A stretch of 7,773 nucleotides of DNA from Beijerinckiaceae bacterium (GTDB lineage: Bacteria; Pseudomonadota; Alphaproteobacteria; Rhizobiales; Beijerinckiaceae). Location of the stretch: assembly GCA_947455285.1 (NCBI GenBank), contig CANGOK010000157.1, forward strand, positions 1 through 7,773, in the 5' to 3' direction. The translations under genes and the position numbers were made by a program. This document shows positions 7,359 through 7,773 of the stretch, in pieces; the stretch's first letter is position 1, and each line of letters begins with the position of its first letter. The notes under the pieces are model-generated. The model did not search any database and was not told where the DNA came from. It saw only the letters and a list, made by a program, of their open reading frames with translations.

Positions 7359-7773
7359 TTAGCCCGGCTGCACCAAATCCTGCAGCGCGTGTTTTGTCTC
7401 AAGCAAGCGTTCGGCGATGAGGTCCTCCGCTTCGCCGAACCGCTGGGTGGGAACTGGCACTGAAATCGCCATCTGATTGCCCAGCATATCCGGCACGCAA
7501 ATGCCTGCGGCCGAAACGCCGAGCGTATGTTCCTCGCGGTCGAAGGCGACGCCCGTCTTGCGGATGCGGTCGAGGTCTTCGAGCAGGGGACCGATCTGCG
7601 TGATCGTGTTTGGCGTGCGCGCTTCGAAACTCGTCCCAAGTAGGCGCTCCACCGCGCGATTGTCGAGCGTGGCGAGATAGGCCTTGCCATTGGCCGTGCA
7701 ATAAAGCGGAAAGGTCTCGCCGACCGCCGAGACGGTGCGCAGGCGCTGCGATCCGATGACCTGATCGACGAAG
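7359..7773 (-). CDS. IclR-family transcriptional regulator, C-terminal effector domain only (5' end beyond window)
   Basis: The - strand frame is open from the right edge to TAA at 7361-7359, giving 137 residues. It reads FVDQVIGSQRLRTVSAVG at the edge, then the IclR effector-domain hallmark GETFPLYCTANGKAYLATL. A central RKTGVAFDREEHTLGVSAAGICV follows, then the closing strand MAISVPVPTQRF and a final helix ending LQDLVQPG. This is the ligand-binding half of IclR proteins, which act as dimers or tetramers and bind small carboxylates or aromatic acids. The N-terminal winged helix-turn-helix lies outside the window. The ATG at 7652 is internal, since the conserved hallmark precedes it. The gene converges on the catabolic operon, so it is a plausible but unproven regulator of it. 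It ends two bases from the repeat element, with a complete-looking C-terminus. Confidence 0.92.
   Translation of the reverse strand, partial: FVDQVIGSQRLRTVSAVGETFPLYCTANGKAYLATLDNRAVERLLGTSFEARTPNTITQIGPLLEDLDRIRKTGVAFDREEHTLGVSAAGICVPDMLGNQMAISVPVPTQRFGEAEDLIAERLLETKHALQDLVQPG

Noticed and set aside
6296..7690. 464-codon open frame on the - strand across the BKACE gene, the repeat and part of the IclR gene
   Set aside because: It runs through the intergenic palindrome and is out of frame with the clear IclR domain. Its sequence shows no domain and is the complement of a well-supported gene.

Overview
This GC-rich window looks like a fragment of an alphaproteobacterial chromosome. A member of the Hyphomicrobiales (Rhizobiales) is my best guess. 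This is inferred from the codon use, from a Tat-exported LivJ-type binding protein, and from a G/C-tract palindromic repeat of the kind scattered between genes in that order. The taxon is not proven by the window.

Layout: seven and a half closely packed genes run on the + strand, with gaps of at most 23 bp and several start/stop overlaps, so they are very probably one operon. In order they are: an SDR oxidoreductase (5' end outside the window, 1-678); a 3-hydroxyacyl-CoA-dehydrogenase-family enzyme (680-1591); a Tat-exported substrate-binding protein (1615-2892); two LivG/LivF-type ATPases (2905-3633, 3626-4327); two LivH/LivM-type permeases (4331-5197, 5194-6240); and a beta-keto acid cleavage enzyme of the BKACE/DUF849 family (6233-7186). 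A 172-bp intergenic stretch follows, almost filled by a large imperfect inverted repeat (7211-7358). A convergent IclR-family regulator, of which only the C-terminal effector domain is present, then runs off the right edge on the - strand (7359-7773).

How the genes may work together (inference): the complete ABC importer brings in a small carboxylate. The 3HCDH-family enzyme and/or the SDR oxidises a hydroxyl to give a beta-keto acid. The BKACE enzyme then condenses this with acetyl-CoA to give acetoacetate and a new acyl-CoA. The IclR protein would sense the substrate or an intermediate. The architecture parallels carnitine degradation (importer, 3HCDH-family carnitine dehydrogenase, BKACE dehydrocarnitine cleavage). 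However, the BKACE here lacks the glutamate that holds the substrate ammonium group in the lysine-fermentation enzyme Kce. The real substrate is therefore probably something else, and it is the main open question of the window.

Smaller points are a perfect 12-bp palindrome in the widest gap of the operon, an ABC ATPase pair with one canonical and one degenerate ATP site, and the inverted-repeat element between the convergent genes.
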